From Robiginitomaculum_A sp036478535 (GTDB lineage Bacteria; Pseudomonadota; Alphaproteobacteria; Caulobacterales; Maricaulaceae), in contig OZ245059.1 in NCBI GenBank assembly GCA_965224735.1, forward strand, positions 1,860,001 to 1,924,000: a stretch of DNA of 64,000 nucleotides, given 5' to 3'. The notes beneath the pieces are model-generated. The model was not told the origin of the DNA. It saw only the letters and a program-made list of their open reading frames with translations, and made no database searches. Below are positions 62,793-64,000 of this stretch, piece after piece; within the stretch, counting starts at the first letter, position 1, and every line of letters begins with the position of its first letter. A program made the position numbers and the translations under genes.

Positions 62793-63594
62793 TTTGTGAT
62801 TCATTGATGGTCAAAGGAGCTTTCACCATGAATGATTTGTTTTATCTATCGAAGTCCCAATTGGCTCGTATTGAGCCTTATTTTCCCTTGTCTCACGGTG
62901 TACCACGTGTCGATGATTTACGTGTGATCAGCGGCATTATCCATGTGCTTAAACGAGGCCTTCAATGGCGCGATGCTCCGCGAGAATATGGCCCCCACAA
63001 GACACTTTACAATCGGTTTATCCGTTGGAGTAAAATGGGTGTATTCAACAAAATCTTTATTGCGCTAAGCACATCTGAAGGTGTGCCAGAACAATTGCAA
63101 ATCGACGCAACCCACCTAAAAGCTCACAGAACCGCAGCTAGTCTGCTTAAAAAGGGGATGTTCCCAGATGTATTGGCCGCACCAAAGGTGGGCTAAATTC
63201 AAAACTCCATGCGGTTTGTGATGGTGTGGGTCGTCCGGTGGTCATGTTGCTGAGTGAAGGACAAATGAGCGACCATAAAGGGGCGCGGTTATTGCTAGAT
63301 CAACTTCCAAAAGCAAAATGCCTTCTGGGTGACAAAGGATATGATTCAAACTGGTTTCGAGAGGCATTACGTGCTCGCAATATTACCCCGTGTATTCCGC
63401 CGCGTCGAAACCGAAAATACTGATCCCATACGATAAAACTTTATACAAACAGCGTCACAAGGCCCAAAACATGTTTGGGCGTCTCAAAGACTGGAGACGT
63501 GTCTCAACCCGTTATGATCGCTGCGCACACACCTTTTTCTCTACAATATGCATCGCTGCAATCGTTATATATTGGCTTTAATGAGTCCTGACCC
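62751..63594 (+). mobile_element. IS5-family element (IS427-like)
   Basis: 844 bases with near-identical ends GGGTCAGGACCTATTAA and, inverted, GGGTCAGGACTCATTAA, flanked by a TA duplication. Contains a transposase gene in three frames. Confidence 0.9.
62828..63581 (+). pseudogene. IS5-family transposase, probably inactive
   Basis: The frame starts MNDLFYLSKSQLARIEPYFP and contains QIDATHLKAHRTAASLLKKG. At AAAAAGGGG (about 63152) a -1 shift gives the expected GDVPRCIGRTKGGLNSKLHA, which fits programmed frameshifting in IS427-type elements. A second break lies near 63415: after CIPPRRNRK one A is missing, so the rest (IPYDKTLYKQRHKAQNMFGR to IVIYWL) is in a third frame. That loss is not programmed and probably kills the transposase. 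Confidence 0.8.
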
Positions 63595-63841
63595 TAGCTC
63601 CATCCGTTCCCTCCGACGCGGGACGGACATGAATAATACCGTCATCATCAGCCCGCAGAGCATTCCATTGCGACAATGAAAAAAACAATCCGAACTGTTG
63701 ATGTTGATTTGAGAGCACGCGCTTAACAAGACTAGTGTTCGTTCCAAAATTTTGCACATCGAATTTTGTGATCCGATAATGTATACAGTCACCGTCTTCT
63801 CCTGGAGAAACGTATCCTGCTATAGTTCTATAACTAGCCAT
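63578..63841 (-). CDS. Unknown small protein, C-terminus altered by the IS5 element
   Basis: An 87-residue frame MASYRTIAGYVSPGEDGDCI...QFGLFFSLSQWNALRADDDG, whose last five residues are IS-encoded; without the IS it would end at a TGA at 62717-62719, convergently overlapping the membrane gene for about 70 bases. It starts three bases after the stop of the partial gene at the window edge. No family recognised; size and coupling would fit an immunity or chaperone protein, which is a guess. Confidence 0.45.
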   Translation of the reverse strand: MASYRTIAGYVSPGEDGDCIHYRITKFDVQNFGTNTSLVKRVLSNQHQQFGLFFSLSQWNALRADDDGIIHVRPASEGTDGARVRTH

Positions 63842-63844
63842 CGT

Positions 63845-64000
63845 TTAATCTTCCACTTCATATAATTGCGATACACACTCTAGTTTCATATTATTATCCA
63901 AGAAAACCATTGATTTTCCACGGGGATTATCTATATCAAACTCAGAATATATTTGGTTTTTGCCCGATGAAAAACCAAAAAGCCCTGGTGATCTGACCAA
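63845..64000 (-). CDS. 3' end of an unknown gene running off the window
   Basis: An open frame of 51 codons entering from the right edge and ending in TAA at 63845-63847 (contains SPGLFGFSSGKNQIYSEFDI and MVFLDNNMKLECVSQLYEVE). Only the C-terminus is visible and no family is recognised. The tight spacing to the next gene suggests a two-gene unit. Confidence 0.4.
   Translation of the reverse strand: MVRSPGLFGFSSGKNQIYSEFDIDNPRGKSMVFLDNNMKLECVSQLYEVED

Noticed and set aside
1..64000. A duplicated tRNA 3' end marking the far attachment sites
   Set aside because: I looked for copies of the tRNA-Asn and tRNA-Leu 3' ends by eye and found none in the window; the left end of element 1 is probably outside and that of element 2 may be lost among insertion elements.

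Overview
The window looks like an alphaproteobacterial chromosome carrying stacked integrative elements. The evidence is an RlxS/TraG/Trb conjugation set of the kind found in rhizobial and sphingomonad ICEs, an alphaproteobacterial-type SOS box (GTTC-N7-GTTC), DUF736/DUF2840/DUF2274/DUF2285 proteins typical of alphaproteobacterial ICEs, and a chromosomal lipB beside a tRNA-Leu. The species cannot be named from the sequence.

Region A (1-43.9 kb) is most of an integrative and conjugative element whose integrase end abuts tRNA-Asn(GTT) at 43914-43989; its other end lies left of the window. Its cargo at 0.1-13.2 kb is a defence-like island: a single-chain type ISP restriction-modification enzyme, a DUF2971 protein, a large HNH protein, and an opposing two-gene AddAB-like helicase-nuclease pair. 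Then come ardA (anti-restriction) with a large inverted repeat upstream, a ParB-like protein, DUF1508 genes, an XRE-ImmA pair, and the excision/transfer control block (DUF736, an FseA-like DUF2285 protein, an RdfS-like factor, DUF2840). The transfer machinery follows: traF, a VirD2/RlxS-type relaxase, the coupling protein TraG, and trbBCDEJLFGI with DUF2274 and DUF736. A LexA-controlled Y-family polymerase sits divergent from traG. An IS110-family element is inserted in traF, and a second inverted copy lies at 45.8-47.3 kb, so the whole transfer region is bracketed by inverted 1532-bp repeats.

Region B (44-58.6 kb) lies between tRNA-Asn and tRNA-Leu(GAG). It holds IS630 and IS200/IS605 debris, the second IS110 copy, a small excisionase-like gene, and a complete type I restriction-modification operon (half-HsdS, HsdM, HsdS, DUF6119, HsdR, YgjP-like metallopeptidase). 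It ends in a second integrase related to the first and directed at tRNA-Leu. Both integrases face a small paralogous gene at their 3' ends and have three direct repeats just upstream of their starts.

Region C (58.7-64 kb) resumes with chromosomal lipB and a DUF805 membrane protein. It then enters another decaying accessory stretch: a possible methylase remnant, a T5orf172-type gene broken by an IS3-family element, and two convergent unknown genes split by an IS5-family element.

No CRISPR array, rRNA or reverse transcriptase was seen. Functional calls rest on motifs and family resemblance read by eye, without database searches.
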